Shown: positions 15,730-24,660, numbered from the stretch's first letter. The stretch: 64,000 nucleotides of DNA from Oscillospiraceae bacterium (GCA_019424695.1 JAHYZA010000008.1:1-64000), one strand, 5' to 3'. Made by a program: numbers and translations. Notes: generated by a model not told the origin, from the sequence alone.

Positions 15730-17000
15730 CGTACTTCCTCCTGCAAGATCGTCTGATAGATGCCGCACAGCGTTTCGGCGTTGGCGGCAGGGTCATGGGT
15801 CCGCAGGGCACGGACCCGGGCGGCACGGCCCAGGCAGGCACTACTGTCGGGTGCGGACAGCACTTCGGTCACCGTTTGCGCCAGGGCTTCGGCGTCCAGG
15901 GCGTTGCCATACAGCCGCCCCTCGCAGCCATCGGTCATCATATCGGGAATGCCGCCCGCCCGGCTGGCTACACAGGGCAGACCCAGCAGCATCGCTTCCC
16001 CCAGACTGTTGGGACTGTTCTCACTCAGCGAAGGCAGGATAAACAGGTCGGCGTCCAGATACGCCTGCCGCATGGCGGCCGCATCCAGCGGACCGGTGTA
16101 GCGGATGTGTTCCGTTACGCCCAGTTCGTCAGCCAGTTGGCGGCAAAAGCGCTGGTAGGGGAAGAGCCGCGCAATCAACGGCCGCAGCAGCGGTCCTTTG
16201 TCCAGCGGCGGCCAGCCGGCAATGCGCAGTTCGGCGTCGGGCCAGCGCTGCAAAATGGAGGGCAGCGCCCGCAGTACCGTGTGCAGATTTTTTAAGGGGT
16301 AATTCCCCTGGGAGAGCAGCAGCACCGGGGCGCGGCCGAAATGCCGGGCCTGCCACAGTGGCCCCGCGTAAAACAACGGACGCAGGGTTTCGTTGCAGGC
16401 AAAATAGCGGGCACCGGGGGCCAGCTTTTCCACGGCACGGCGGTCAAAACCGGTCCGACCGGTCACGAAGCGGGCTTTGCCCAGCAGGGCGGCCTCGCTC
16501 TGGGCCAGTGCGTCAAAACTGGCTTGCAGCTTGTCCAAAAGGGCGCCGGGGATCAGGTGGTCCAGTGCCCGGTCCAGCGGCGTGGAATGGCGATAGCGCT
16601 CCGGCACGCCATCGCAGAGATGTGCGGCACAGTCCTGCATCACGCCCTGGATGCCCACCAATACGGGCAGTTGCAGCTCCTCGGCAGCCTGCAGCATGGC
16701 GGCGGCGGCCGCGTACTCGGTGCCCCAGATATGCACCAGGTCAGGCTTGAGTTCCTGCAGCAGCGGGGCAAAGGCTTCGGGTCCGGGCAGGATGCGGTAG
16801 GTGATACCGTCCGCTGTTCCACACAGGGCGGTGCTGCGGCGTCCGTCCACACAGGCCACCGTAAGCTGCAATTCTTTGCGCTGCTGCAGTGCCGTAAGCT
16901 GACCGGTCAGCCAACCACCGCTCACATCGCTGGCGGAATCCAGGCCGCAGGCAACCGCGGCCTGGGGCAGCACCATGCTTACGAGCCAGAACACCTGCAT
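15726..17000 (-). CDS. glycosyltransferase family 4
   Basis: A 424-residue GT-B protein. The acceptor domain starts MQVFWLVSMVLPQAA. The C-terminal half contains LLLSQGNYPLKNLHTVLRAL and the EX7E-type stretch LPSLSENSPNSLGEAMLLG, followed by the conserved PCVASRAGGIPDM. This is typical of retaining family 4 enzymes such as EpsF and PimB. It is coupled to the next gene by the GTGA overlap. Confidence 0.85.
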   Translation of the reverse strand: MQVFWLVSMVLPQAAVACGLDSASDVSGGWLTGQLTALQQRKELQLTVACVDGRRSTALCGTADGITYRILPGPEAFAPLLQELKPDLVHIWGTEYAAAAAMLQAAEELQLPVLVGIQGVMQDCAAHLCDGVPERYRHSTPLDRALDHLIPGALLDKLQASFDALAQSEAALLGKARFVTGRTGFDRRAVEKLAPGARYFACNETLRPLFYAGPLWQARHFGRAPVLLLSQGNYPLKNLHTVLRALPSILQRWPDAELRIAGWPPLDKGPLLRPLIARLFPYQRFCRQLADELGVTEHIRYTGPLDAAAMRQAYLDADLFILPSLSENSPNSLGEAMLLGLPCVASRAGGIPDMMTDGCEGRLYGNALDAEALAQTVTEVLSAPDSSACLGRAARVRALRTHDPAANAETLCGIYQTILQEEVR

Positions 17001-17029
17001 GACGGAACACTCCTTTCGGTCAAATTTTA

Positions 17030-18244
17030 TTACAAAACGGCCAGAAAATCTCTGGCCACCTGTTGGGGCGTAAATTCGGGGTACAGAGCAGCCACCTGTT
17101 CATAGGGCAGGCGCTGCCCCTGAACACGGTCCATCCAGCGGCGCAGCCGGTCAACAACCTCCGGCGCTACGCCCTCCTGCCTGTGCAGGACCAGAGCCAG
17201 CGGATAGCGGTCCAGATAAGGCAGGGTGGGGTCGGTTTCGCTGACAGCCAGATGTAAAACCGGCTTGCCGGTGCCGAAATAGCTGAACAGTTTGCTGGGC
17301 ATCTGGTTGTCGTAGAAATTGCCCAGGCTCAGCAAAATATCCGCCCCGTTTTCCAGCGCGGCAGCGTCGGCGGGCGGCAGCGGCCCGGGACGAAGAAAGC
17401 GTTCCCCCAGCGCAGCGGCTGCCCGTTCGGCCTGGGCGGCAAAGGGTTGCCAACCGCCGCCGGCCATCGTCAGCGTCAGGTTCGGGTCATGCAGCGCCGC
17501 AAACAGTTGTAAGGCAAAATCGGGTTCCCGCACCGTAGGGTACAGGCTGCCGCAAAATACGCAGCGCACCCCCGGGTGAGCAGGCGTCTCCGGCGCAGGC
17601 AGCAAGACGGGAAAACCCAATACATGCACCTTGCTCCGCCAGGCACTCAGCGGACCGCCCTCGTAGTCGGGCAGGGCCTGGGGCGTGATGAAGGCGGCAT
17701 CGATAGCCTCCAGCAACTGGCCCTCCCGGGCAAAACCACCCGGAGCGGTATAGTCGCGGTTGCTGGCATAGGGGTCCAGCTGCCACAGCAGCTTTTTGCC
17801 GCCGATGCGGGCGGTTTCCAGCGCAAAGGCAGTACGGTAGGGGGCGCATACGGCGCAAACAGCATCGAAGTGGTATTGGGCGTCCAGGAGTTCCATCTTC
17901 CTGCGGCTGTCTACTGTGCGGCGCGGTGCGTGCAGCACCAGCTGCCGGAACGCGGCCGCCACCGCGGTGGGATGGGCAGCCAGCCGCAGCAGGCGCAGCG
18001 GCACCGGTGTACCGCCTTTGGTGCCGTTTTCCAATGCCGTATTCATCAGCCGCTCGTCGGCAAAAGCCAGGGTATGCTGTACTGCGCCCCGGGGAGCGGC
18101 GGGAGGCTGATGCAGGCCGTCCCACAATTCCAGCAGATGAACGTCGTGGCCCTGGGCCAGCAATTCCGTCGCCAGACGGCAGCCCAGCAGGGCATTGGCG
18201 CTGGCGGGGTTTTCCACCCGGTCAAGAATCAGTAAAAAACGCAT
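17030..18244 (-). CDS. glycosyltransferase, GT-B fold (family 4-like)
   Basis: The 404-residue protein starts MRFLLILDRVENPASANALL and has a GT-B layout with VFCGSLYPTVREPDFALQLF at about residue 225 and GADILLSLGNFYDNQMPSKL near the donor site. The EX7E motif of family 4 is degenerate, so the exact family is less sure than for its neighbours. It sits 3 bp after the upstream gene. Confidence 0.7.
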   Translation of the reverse strand: MRFLLILDRVENPASANALLGCRLATELLAQGHDVHLLELWDGLHQPPAAPRGAVQHTLAFADERLMNTALENGTKGGTPVPLRLLRLAAHPTAVAAAFRQLVLHAPRRTVDSRRKMELLDAQYHFDAVCAVCAPYRTAFALETARIGGKKLLWQLDPYASNRDYTAPGGFAREGQLLEAIDAAFITPQALPDYEGGPLSAWRSKVHVLGFPVLLPAPETPAHPGVRCVFCGSLYPTVREPDFALQLFAALHDPNLTLTMAGGGWQPFAAQAERAAAALGERFLRPGPLPPADAAALENGADILLSLGNFYDNQMPSKLFSYFGTGKPVLHLAVSETDPTLPYLDRYPLALVLHRQEGVAPEVVDRLRRWMDRVQGQRLPYEQVAALYPEFTPQQVARDFLAVL

Positions 18245-18247
18245 GGA

Positions 18248-19258
18248 TCATTGCCTGTCCTTCAAGAATTTGCGGCAGATGCGCCGCCAGAGTTTGGGCG
18301 CACGGACGGTGGCCCATGCCGCCACACGGATGGCAAAGGGCAGTTTGGGGTTGCGGCCCAGCTGCGGGTCCTTGAGCCCGGCGGTGATGCCGATGTTCAG
18401 CTCCCCCAGATGGACCCGGTATTCGTCGGCGTCGGCCCGGCGCAGAATCATACTGGCCAGGTAGACGAGTTTTTCGTAGTAAAAGGCGTTGGCGGACTGC
18501 TGCAGTTCCGGCCATTGTTCGGGCACGCTGCCCCGGATCAGGGTGGCGGCCCGGCGCTGGTCGTCGATGCTCTGGGGCGGCAGAGCACGGTGGGTGGCAC
18601 TGTCGGCGTGCTGCCGGTAATGGTAGCCGGCAAAATCGCAGAAAGCGCAGCCCGGTGCCCGCAGAAATGCCTGCCAGTTGGCCAGCAGGTCCTCATTGTA
18701 GGCAAGGTCGTTGTCCAGCATGGCTTCGGTCAGCAGTCCGGCCGCATACAGCTTGTTCCACAGGCCGTAGTCCACGGCATGGTCATGCAGCAAGGCTTCC
18801 AGATGCTCGGGAGCCCGCAGAACGCGGTAGGCGTCCGGGGCAGCCGTTTCGGCAGGGAGCGTATCGGCAAAGGTATCGTAACGGCAGCAGGCCAGCGGTA
18901 CAGCCGCATCCTGGGCGGCATCGTGCAGGGTGCGCAGAAAATCCGGGTGATAACAGTCATCGGCATCGCAGAAGGCCAGCCAGATGGCGCCCTCCTCCCG
19001 GGCTTTGCGCATGCCGGCGATGCGGGCAGCACTCACACCGCTCTGCGCCTGGTGGATCACCAGAAACCGCCGGTCATTCAGAGCCATATCATCGCAAAGG
19101 GCAGGGGAGTCGTCGGTGGAACCGTCATCCACCAGGATGCAGCAAAAATCATCAAACCGCTGGGCGGCCAGGGCCGAGAGGCACGCCGGCAAAAAGCGGG
19201 CCGCGTTATGTACCGGTACAATGACGGCAATCTCGCAGCGCTTGGCTTCGGAAGTCAT
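18248..19258 (-). CDS. glycosyltransferase family 2
   Basis: A 336-residue GT2 protein: IAVIVPVHNAARFLPACLSA, ILVDDGSTDDSPALCDD and AFCDADDCYHPD define the donor site. Its start overlaps the upstream stop (ATGA at 19255-19258). The C-terminus is Arg/Lys-rich (about residues 308-336), suggesting a membrane interface. Confidence 0.85.
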   Translation of the reverse strand: MTSEAKRCEIAVIVPVHNAARFLPACLSALAAQRFDDFCCILVDDGSTDDSPALCDDMALNDRRFLVIHQAQSGVSAARIAGMRKAREEGAIWLAFCDADDCYHPDFLRTLHDAAQDAAVPLACCRYDTFADTLPAETAAPDAYRVLRAPEHLEALLHDHAVDYGLWNKLYAAGLLTEAMLDNDLAYNEDLLANWQAFLRAPGCAFCDFAGYHYRQHADSATHRALPPQSIDDQRRAATLIRGSVPEQWPELQQSANAFYYEKLVYLASMILRRADADEYRVHLGELNIGITAGLKDPQLGRNPKLPFAIRVAAWATVRAPKLWRRICRKFLKDRQ

Positions 19259-20370
19259 ACGCTCACCTCCGCATAGCGGCGCAGATAAAAGTCCTGCAGG
19301 GCCTGGGCACTGGTGTGGATGTCATACCCGGCATCCATGGCTTTCTGTCTGGCCTGGGGGTCACGGCGGAAGCTGGCTGCCGCAATACTGTTGGCCCAGA
19401 CGCCGGGGTCCTTCAACGGCAGGAACCGTACCCGGTCGGTGAAGGCTGCCCCGTGGTCGATGGTATCGGAAACAAAGCAGGGCAGACCGGCCGTCTGGGC
19501 TTCCACCAGTACCACAGGCAGTCCCTCGAACAGGCTGGGCAGCAAAAAGGCATCCATAGCGTCGTAGAACCCCTGGATGTTGCTGCGCACCCCGGCAAAA
19601 ATCACGCTGTCGCCCAGGTGCAATTCCCGGGCCAGGGCCTGCATCTGCTCTATGTAAGCGGCGGGACCGCCGCCAAGCAACACCAGCCGTGCCCTGGGCA
19701 GGCGCTGGCGTACCGCCGTAAAGATGCGCAGCAGGCCAGCGTGGTTCTTCTGGGCCGAAAAGCGGCCCACATGCCCGAAGAGAATCTCGTTGTCAGCCAC
19801 ACCCAGATCGCCCCGCAGCAGTGCGCGGCGCTGGGGATCACGGGCCGCAAACAGCGCCGTGTCGATGCCGTTGGGCAGCACAGTGAACGGGTCCTTGCCG
19901 AACAGCATTTCCCCGGCCTGCTGGCTGCAGGCAAACCGGTCGGTCAGCCCGGAGGAAAAACGCAGGCTCATCAGCCGGTCCAGGGTGCCCACCAGATTGT
20001 GCTCGTAGGCAGTGTTGTGGCTGTGCCCCACCCGGACCGGGATGCCGGCCCGCCGGGCCACTGTGTTGTAAAACATCCCAAACCCGCTGTAATGCCCGTG
20101 GAGGATGCGCCATTCGGGATGCTGGGCAAACAGGTCCCGCAGCTCCCGCAGATACCGGGGCAGGTTATTGTCCTGCCGGACGGTCAGCTTGTAGATGCGG
20201 CCGCTCAGCGCCTGAATCTCATCATCAAAAAAGCAGGATTTGTTATAGTGGTACAGAAAATCAAACTGGACCTGCTCGCGGTCAATGGTACGGTAGACAT
20301 TCATGACGAACGTCTCCATACCGCCCGCATCCATCGCAGGCATGACCTGTAATACACGGATAGGAGCCAT
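19255..20370 (-). CDS. glycosyltransferase family 4 (EpsF-like)
   Basis: The 371-residue protein begins IRVLQVMPAMDAGGMETFVM, the usual N-terminus of EpsF/WcaL-type family 4 enzymes. The donor half contains GHVGRFSAQKNHAGLLRIF and the EX7E-type FEGLPVVLVEAQTAGLP. It is the first glycosyltransferase after PPK2. Its ribosome-binding site GGAGG lies within the last codons of PPK2, 4 bp apart, so the kinase and transferases are one unit. Confidence 0.88.
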   Translation of the reverse strand: MAPIRVLQVMPAMDAGGMETFVMNVYRTIDREQVQFDFLYHYNKSCFFDDEIQALSGRIYKLTVRQDNNLPRYLRELRDLFAQHPEWRILHGHYSGFGMFYNTVARRAGIPVRVGHSHNTAYEHNLVGTLDRLMSLRFSSGLTDRFACSQQAGEMLFGKDPFTVLPNGIDTALFAARDPQRRALLRGDLGVADNEILFGHVGRFSAQKNHAGLLRIFTAVRQRLPRARLVLLGGGPAAYIEQMQALARELHLGDSVIFAGVRSNIQGFYDAMDAFLLPSLFEGLPVVLVEAQTAGLPCFVSDTIDHGAAFTDRVRFLPLKDPGVWANSIAAASFRRDPQARQKAMDAGYDIHTSAQALQDFYLRRYAEVSV

Positions 20371-20374
20371 GTTG

Positions 20375-21247
20375 TTATTCCTCCGCTTCCAGCCGGGTGC
20401 GGCAATCTTTCAGTTCCGCCTTGGCATCGGCGTGCAGTTCGGGATAGTCGTGGCAGCACCGGCGCAGCGCATCCACCACGATCTCGCTGACAAGATACCG
20501 CGTGTACCATTTCTGGTCTGCCGGGATGGCATACCAGGGGCTTTCCTTGGTGGCGGTGGCGTTGATCACGTCCTCGTACACGTCCATATACTCGTCAAAG
20601 TGAGCGCGCTCCTTCACGTCGCTCAGCGAAAACTTCCAGTTCTTGGCGGGATTGTCGATGCGCTCCAGAAACCGCTTGCGCTGTTCATCCTTGGATACAT
20701 GCAGAAAAATCTTGATGACGCGGTAGCCGTTGTCGTACAGATAATCCTCATAGTGGCGAATCTGGCGGTAGCGCTTCTTGAAAAAGTCTTTCTTGCCGTC
20801 CTCCGTTGTGCGCGGCGGCATCTTGTAGGTCTTTTGCAGGTCATGCACCTGTACGACCAGCACATCCTCGTAGTAGCTGCGGTTGAAGATGGCAATGGAA
20901 CCCCGCGGCGGCAACGCCTTGTGGATGCGCCACAGATAATCGTGGCTGAGTTCTTCACTGTTGGGCTGTTTGAAGCTGGTCACCTGCACGCCCTGGGGGT
21001 TCAGCCCGCCCATCACGTGTTTAACGGTGCTGTCCTTGCCGGCGGCGTCCAGGGCCTGCAGCACAAAAATCAGCCCTTCGCGGCCATCGGCATACAGGGC
21101 ATCCTGCAAAGTGGCCATCTCCTGCAGATTGCGGGCGGTCTTGGCGACGATCTCCTCTTTGTCCAGATCATCCCGTTTTCCGTCACAGGGCAGCGCGCGC
21201 AGATCACACGGGCGCGTACCGTCAAAACGATACCGGTCGGCTTTCAT
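20375..21247 (-). CDS. ppk2: polyphosphate kinase 2 family protein
   Basis: PPK2 enzymes phosphorylate nucleotides (ADP, GDP or AMP, by class) with inorganic polyphosphate. The 290-residue protein has the family's Walker A (QALDAAGKDSTVKH, about residues 64-77), Walker B (IAIFNRSYYEDVLV) and the lid with Lys/Arg pairs. It is the first gene of the operon, behind a consensus promoter at 21283-21311. A role supplying NTPs for nucleotide sugars is inferred only from the context. The class (I or III) is not settled here. Confidence 0.92.
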   Translation of the reverse strand: MKADRYRFDGTRPCDLRALPCDGKRDDLDKEEIVAKTARNLQEMATLQDALYADGREGLIFVLQALDAAGKDSTVKHVMGGLNPQGVQVTSFKQPNSEELSHDYLWRIHKALPPRGSIAIFNRSYYEDVLVVQVHDLQKTYKMPPRTTEDGKKDFFKKRYRQIRHYEDYLYDNGYRVIKIFLHVSKDEQRKRFLERIDNPAKNWKFSLSDVKERAHFDEYMDVYEDVINATATKESPWYAIPADQKWYTRYLVSEIVVDALRRCCHDYPELHADAKAELKDCRTRLEAEE

Positions 21248-21282
21248 GGCAGACCCTCCCCATCTTCAAGATATATAAAATC

Positions 21283-21311
21283 AGTATACCCTTTTTTGTG
21301 CAATTGTGCAA
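21283..21311 (-). promoter_or_regulatory. promoter of the PPK2-glycosyltransferase operon
   Basis: On the minus strand TTGCAC (21311-21306) and TATACT (21288-21283) are 17 bp apart. No other promoter of similar quality was seen inside the following 11 kb of tightly packed genes. Confidence 0.7.
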
Positions 21312-21320
21312 GACGGGCAC

Positions 21321-21348
21321 AAAAAAGCCCTCCCCGCAAGGGGAGGGC
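21321..21348 (-). terminator. terminator of the FeoB-associated peptide gene
   Basis: GCCCTCCCC and GGGGAGGGC enclose GCAA (21327-21348) and are followed on the minus strand by six T. Confidence 0.8.
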
Positions 21349-21353
21349 AAGGG

Positions 21354-21521
21354 TCAGGATTGGGAGTCGTCTTTGGGTTTGGGGGTGGCACATTTGTTGT
21401 GGCAGCTGGCGCAGTTTCCGCCGCAGCCGCCCTGCCAGCCGCCGTTCTGGCTGATGAAGAGAATCGCCAGGGCCAGCAGCACAAAAATCACGACTAGAAC
21501 AATAATACTTCCCAGATTCAT
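21354..21521 (-). CDS. FeoB-associated Cys-rich membrane protein
   Basis: A 55-residue protein read from ATG at 21521 after an AGG-type site. It has one N-terminal membrane helix (SIIVLVVIFVLLALAILFI) and a short cytosolic tail with four cysteines in GGCGGNCASCHNKC. This matches the FeoB-associated Cys-rich family (PF12669), usually encoded next to feoA/feoB ferrous-iron transport genes. No feo genes are in the window, so this copy is an orphan. Confidence 0.8.
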   Translation of the reverse strand: MNLGSIIVLVVIFVLLALAILFISQNGGWQGGCGGNCASCHNKCATPKPKDDSQS

Positions 21522-21650
21522 AGGGGTACCTCCGTGGGGCGTCCTGCGCCCTTTGGTTCAGTATAGCACATGCAGGCCGCTGTGCGCAAGAAGCGGCGGT
21601 ATAAAATCCTGCGCGGCGGACCATACTAGCGGATAAGGAGGTGAGCCAAA

Positions 21651-21809
21651 ATGGAAAACACCAATGTTACCTGTGATGTTTGCTCCTGCGCGTATAACCA
21701 GAACGGCTGCACGTGCAACCTGGATGCGATCAAGATCACCGAGCAGGCCGACAACGCCGTGCAGGGCGTGGACAATCCGCACTACTGCCAGAGCTACCGC
21801 CAGCGCTGA
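21651..21809 (+). CDS. DUF1540 domain protein
   Basis: A 52-residue Cys-rich protein behind AAGGAGG. The pattern VTCDVCSCAYNQNGC then TCNLDAIKI and HYCQSY is that of DUF1540 (PF07561), probably a small metal-binding domain common in spore-forming and gut Clostridia. The function is unknown. A bidirectional terminator follows at 21830. Confidence 0.85.
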   Translation: MENTNVTCDVCSCAYNQNGCTCNLDAIKITEQADNAVQGVDNPHYCQSYRQR

Positions 21810-21829
21810 GTAAAAAGCGGACACAGCGC

Positions 21830-21864
21830 AAACCGGGCCGCAGGAATTTCCTGCGGCCCGGTTT
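21830..21864. terminator. bidirectional terminator
   Basis: A 17-bp perfect inverted repeat (AAACCGGGCCGCAGGAA with its complement) lies between two convergent genes and serves both. Confidence 0.8.
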
Positions 21865-21882
21865 GTTGTGCCAGAAAAACGG

Positions 21883-22419
21883 TCAGGAGCGGAACACCGA
21901 ACCCAGGCCGCTGAACAGGCTGCTGATGGACTCCACCTGCGCCTGCAGTTTGTTGACATTGTCCATCAGAGTGGGCAGACCGTCCAGAACCTGATTCAAA
22001 GCATCCACATCGATGCGCTTGAGCTGTTCGGTGATTTGGGGCAGGTCCTGCATCATGGAATCCAGTGCTTCGGGGTCCACGGTGCTCAGGCTGCTTTGCA
22101 GCGTTTCGGCCAGCTCGTTGACCTGGGCCGTGGACTGCATGACCTGGTTGTAGGCGATGCGGGCATAGTACCAGAACACGCCCAGAGCAATCAGCAGCAC
22201 GGCGGTCATGGCAATGCTCAGCATCATGCGCAGACGCTGGTTGTGCATGATACGCCGGTTTTGCTGGTCCTGCAGTTCCAGCTGCGCTTCGATGCGGTTG
22301 AGCTGGGCTTTCAGGTCGGCGGCATCCAGCTTGCCGTCGCCGGTTTCGTCGTTATGGGCGGTCAGGTCGGCCACCCGTTTTTCCAGTTGTGCATCCATTT
22401 CGCGGTTGAGTTTATCCAT
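21883..22419 (-). CDS. membrane protein with EF-hand-like motif and coiled coil, third gene of a two-component operon
   Basis: I do not recognise the family. The 178-residue product has a charged N-terminus with DETGDGKLDAADL (about residues 23-35), which resembles an EF-hand/dockerin calcium loop. A helical stretch (LNRIEAQLELQDQQNRRI) follows, then one membrane helix (LSIAMTAVLLIALGVFWYYA, about residues 68-87) and a C-terminal amphipathic helical region. The start at 22419 follows GGAG; longer frames overlap the kinase. It sits 19 bp after the histidine kinase and probably acts with it. Confidence 0.6.
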   Translation of the reverse strand: MDKLNREMDAQLEKRVADLTAHNDETGDGKLDAADLKAQLNRIEAQLELQDQQNRRIMHNQRLRMMLSIAMTAVLLIALGVFWYYARIAYNQVMQSTAQVNELAETLQSSLSTVDPEALDSMMQDLPQITEQLKRIDVDALNQVLDGLPTLMDNVNKLQAQVESISSLFSGLGSVFRS

Positions 22420-22438
22420 CGCGGTCTCCTCCAACAAT

Positions 22439-23959
22439 TCAGGGATTGGGTTGGGTACGGGTATCGCACATGGTGAACCAGAAGGTGGAACCTTGCCCCA
22501 CCGCACTGTCCACGCCGAAGGCAAACCCATGCTGCTGCAGGATGGCCTTGGTGATGGAAAGCCCCAGCCCGGTGCCGGTTTTGCCGGCGTCCTGGCGGGC
22601 GCGATAGTAGCGGTCAAACAGATAAGGCAGGTCCTCCGGCGGAATACCGGGTCCATGGTCCACCACTTCCACCCGGCAGCCCTTTTCCTGCGGAATCACC
22701 CGCAGGATCACCACACCGTCTTCGCCGATATGATGGAAGGCGTTGCCCAGCAGATTGTGCAGCACCCGCTCTATCATGGCAGGGTCGGCATTTACGGGGG
22801 CGGCATGGTCGGCTTCCAGGCGCAGCGTCCAGTGGTTCTGGTCGCACAGAGCGTCGTAACGTCCGGCCACCTCGAAGCAAAGCTCACTCATATCAAAGTC
22901 AATGGAATTGGGCTTTTCAGAACCGTTCTGCACCTTGCTCAGTTCCAGCACACTGTTGACAAGAGCCGACAGGCGGTCGGTCTCGTCCACAATGATGTTG
23001 CACTGCTCGGTGCGTTTGGCCTCATTGGTGCCGGTCAGATCGCGCACCGTCTCAGCATAGCCTTTGATGAGTGTCAGCGGTGTGCGCAGGTCGTGGCTGA
23101 CATTGGCCAGGATGTCCTTTTCCAGCTGGGCGCTGCGCTTGACCTCGGAGGCCATGTGATTGAAATCTTCCGCCAGACGGCCGATCTCATCCCGGTGCAC
23201 CACCGAGATCTGTACATCGTAGTTGCCGGAAGCAATTTCCTGGGCACCGGCGGAGAGCCGCTCAATGGGCCGGGTGAACCAGCGGCTGAACAACATGGCA
23301 AAGAGCAGGTCCAGCACCATCAGGACCAGCGCCAGCGGAATCAGGATGGAGCGCAGCACCTCGGCGGCGGTGGAAATCTGGGCCAGGCTGGCCGAGACGA
23401 TGACGCCGTATTTTCCGTCTGCCGAAAGGTGTCCCACCAGCATCTGCTGGCTGGAGCTGGAGCGGACGATCTCGTACAGGGCGCCCTGGTTAAAGAGCTT
23501 TTGCCGCATCTGGATCACCAGCGCTGTGTTCACATTGGTGACAAATTCGCCGCCGAAAGCACCGGTACTCTCGTGCAACAGGCAGGGGTACATACTCTCG
23601 TAGGCTTTCAGGCAGCGCAGGGTGGTATCGCTGAAATCCACACAGCAGCCGTCCACATTGATGGTCTTGTTGAGGAAGGTGTCGCTGACCTGTTTCCAAA
23701 AGTCGCTGTTGAGCACCAGTACGCCGAAATCCCGGTTGGAGATGGGCACGTCGCTCTGGTCGATCATCGCCACAATGGCTTCAGCTTTGCTTTCCAGCTT
23801 GTTGCGGATGGTGCGGTTGTACTGCGGCACCAGGGCATAGGTAATGACTCCCCACACCAGCGCCAGCGTCAACAGCGTCATGCCGGTAATGAACAGCATC
23901 AGCTGCCAGCGAATGCTCATCACGAACCGGCGCCGCGTTTTGGGGGCGTGTTGTTTCAA
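22439..23959 (-). CDS. sensor histidine kinase with HAMP domain
   Basis: The 506-residue protein has a membrane helix at about residues 15-40, an extracytoplasmic sensor of about 165 residues, and a second helix (ILIPLALVLMVLDLLFAMLF). HAMP follows, then the H-box NVSHDLRTPLTLIKGYAET, N-box LLGNAFHH, DHGPGIP and GTGLGLSI. It should autophosphorylate and pass phosphate to the regulator encoded just upstream. The predicted start is TTG at 23959 with GGAG; an ATG at 23920 is an alternative. The signal is unknown. Confidence 0.92.
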   Translation of the reverse strand: MKQHAPKTRRRFVMSIRWQLMLFITGMTLLTLALVWGVITYALVPQYNRTIRNKLESKAEAIVAMIDQSDVPISNRDFGVLVLNSDFWKQVSDTFLNKTINVDGCCVDFSDTTLRCLKAYESMYPCLLHESTGAFGGEFVTNVNTALVIQMRQKLFNQGALYEIVRSSSSQQMLVGHLSADGKYGVIVSASLAQISTAAEVLRSILIPLALVLMVLDLLFAMLFSRWFTRPIERLSAGAQEIASGNYDVQISVVHRDEIGRLAEDFNHMASEVKRSAQLEKDILANVSHDLRTPLTLIKGYAETVRDLTGTNEAKRTEQCNIIVDETDRLSALVNSVLELSKVQNGSEKPNSIDFDMSELCFEVAGRYDALCDQNHWTLRLEADHAAPVNADPAMIERVLHNLLGNAFHHIGEDGVVILRVIPQEKGCRVEVVDHGPGIPPEDLPYLFDRYYRARQDAGKTGTGLGLSITKAILQQHGFAFGVDSAVGQGSTFWFTMCDTRTQPNP

Positions 23960-23976
23960 AACGCCTGCACTCCTTT

Positions 23977-24660
23977 TTACAGCGTGTCGGGATCAAACTT
24001 GTAGCCGATGCCCCACACCGTTACAATATAGTTGCGGCAGGGCCCCAGATGGCTGCGCAGCATCTTGATGTGCGTGTCCACGGTGCGGTCCTCGCCGTAG
24101 TAGTCATAATTCCAGACCTTTTGCAGGATCTTCTCCCGGCTCAGGGCAATGCCCTTGTTGCTGACAAGAAATACCAGCAGGTCAAATTCCTTGGGGGTCA
24201 GCGGGGCTTCCTGCCCGGCCACCTTTACCGTATGGCTGGCGGTATCAATGCTCAGATCTCCGAACACATAGCTGCTCTGGCTGTCATCGGTGCGGGGCAT
24301 CGTGCGCCCCAGCACGGCCTTTACGCGGGCCACCAGCTCCCGGGGAGAGAACGGCTTGACCACGTAATCGTCGGCACCGCCCTCCAACCCGGCCAGCTTG
24401 TCATATTCCTCGCTGCGGGCGGTGAGCATGATGACCGGCGTCATGATTTTGCGGGTGCGCATCTCGCGCAGACAGGTCATGCCGTCCATGAACGGCATCA
24501 TGATATCCAGGATCACCAGATCGATCCCGCCCTGCGTCAGGGCGCTCAGGGCGGCAGCGCCGTCACCGGCCTCCTCACAGGTATAACCGGCATATTGCAA
24601 ATGCTCGCGGATCAAATCCCGAATCCGCGGTTCATCGTCCACGATCAAAATTTTTGCCAT
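23977..24660 (-). CDS. OmpR/PhoB-family response regulator
   Basis: A 227-residue regulator. The receiver domain shows VDDEPRIRDLI at the N-terminus, the phospho-acceptor Asp in LVILDIMMPF and the Lys in KPFSPRELVAR. The C-terminal winged helix has the typical ...KVWNYDYYGEDRTVDTHI stretch. The start at 24660 has GGAGG upstream. It is first in the operon regulator-kinase-membrane protein. Confidence 0.94.
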   Translation of the reverse strand: MAKILIVDDEPRIRDLIREHLQYAGYTCEEAGDGAAALSALTQGGIDLVILDIMMPFMDGMTCLREMRTRKIMTPVIMLTARSEEYDKLAGLEGGADDYVVKPFSPRELVARVKAVLGRTMPRTDDSQSSYVFGDLSIDTASHTVKVAGQEAPLTPKEFDLLVFLVSNKGIALSREKILQKVWNYDYYGEDRTVDTHIKMLRSHLGPCRNYIVTVWGIGYKFDPDTL

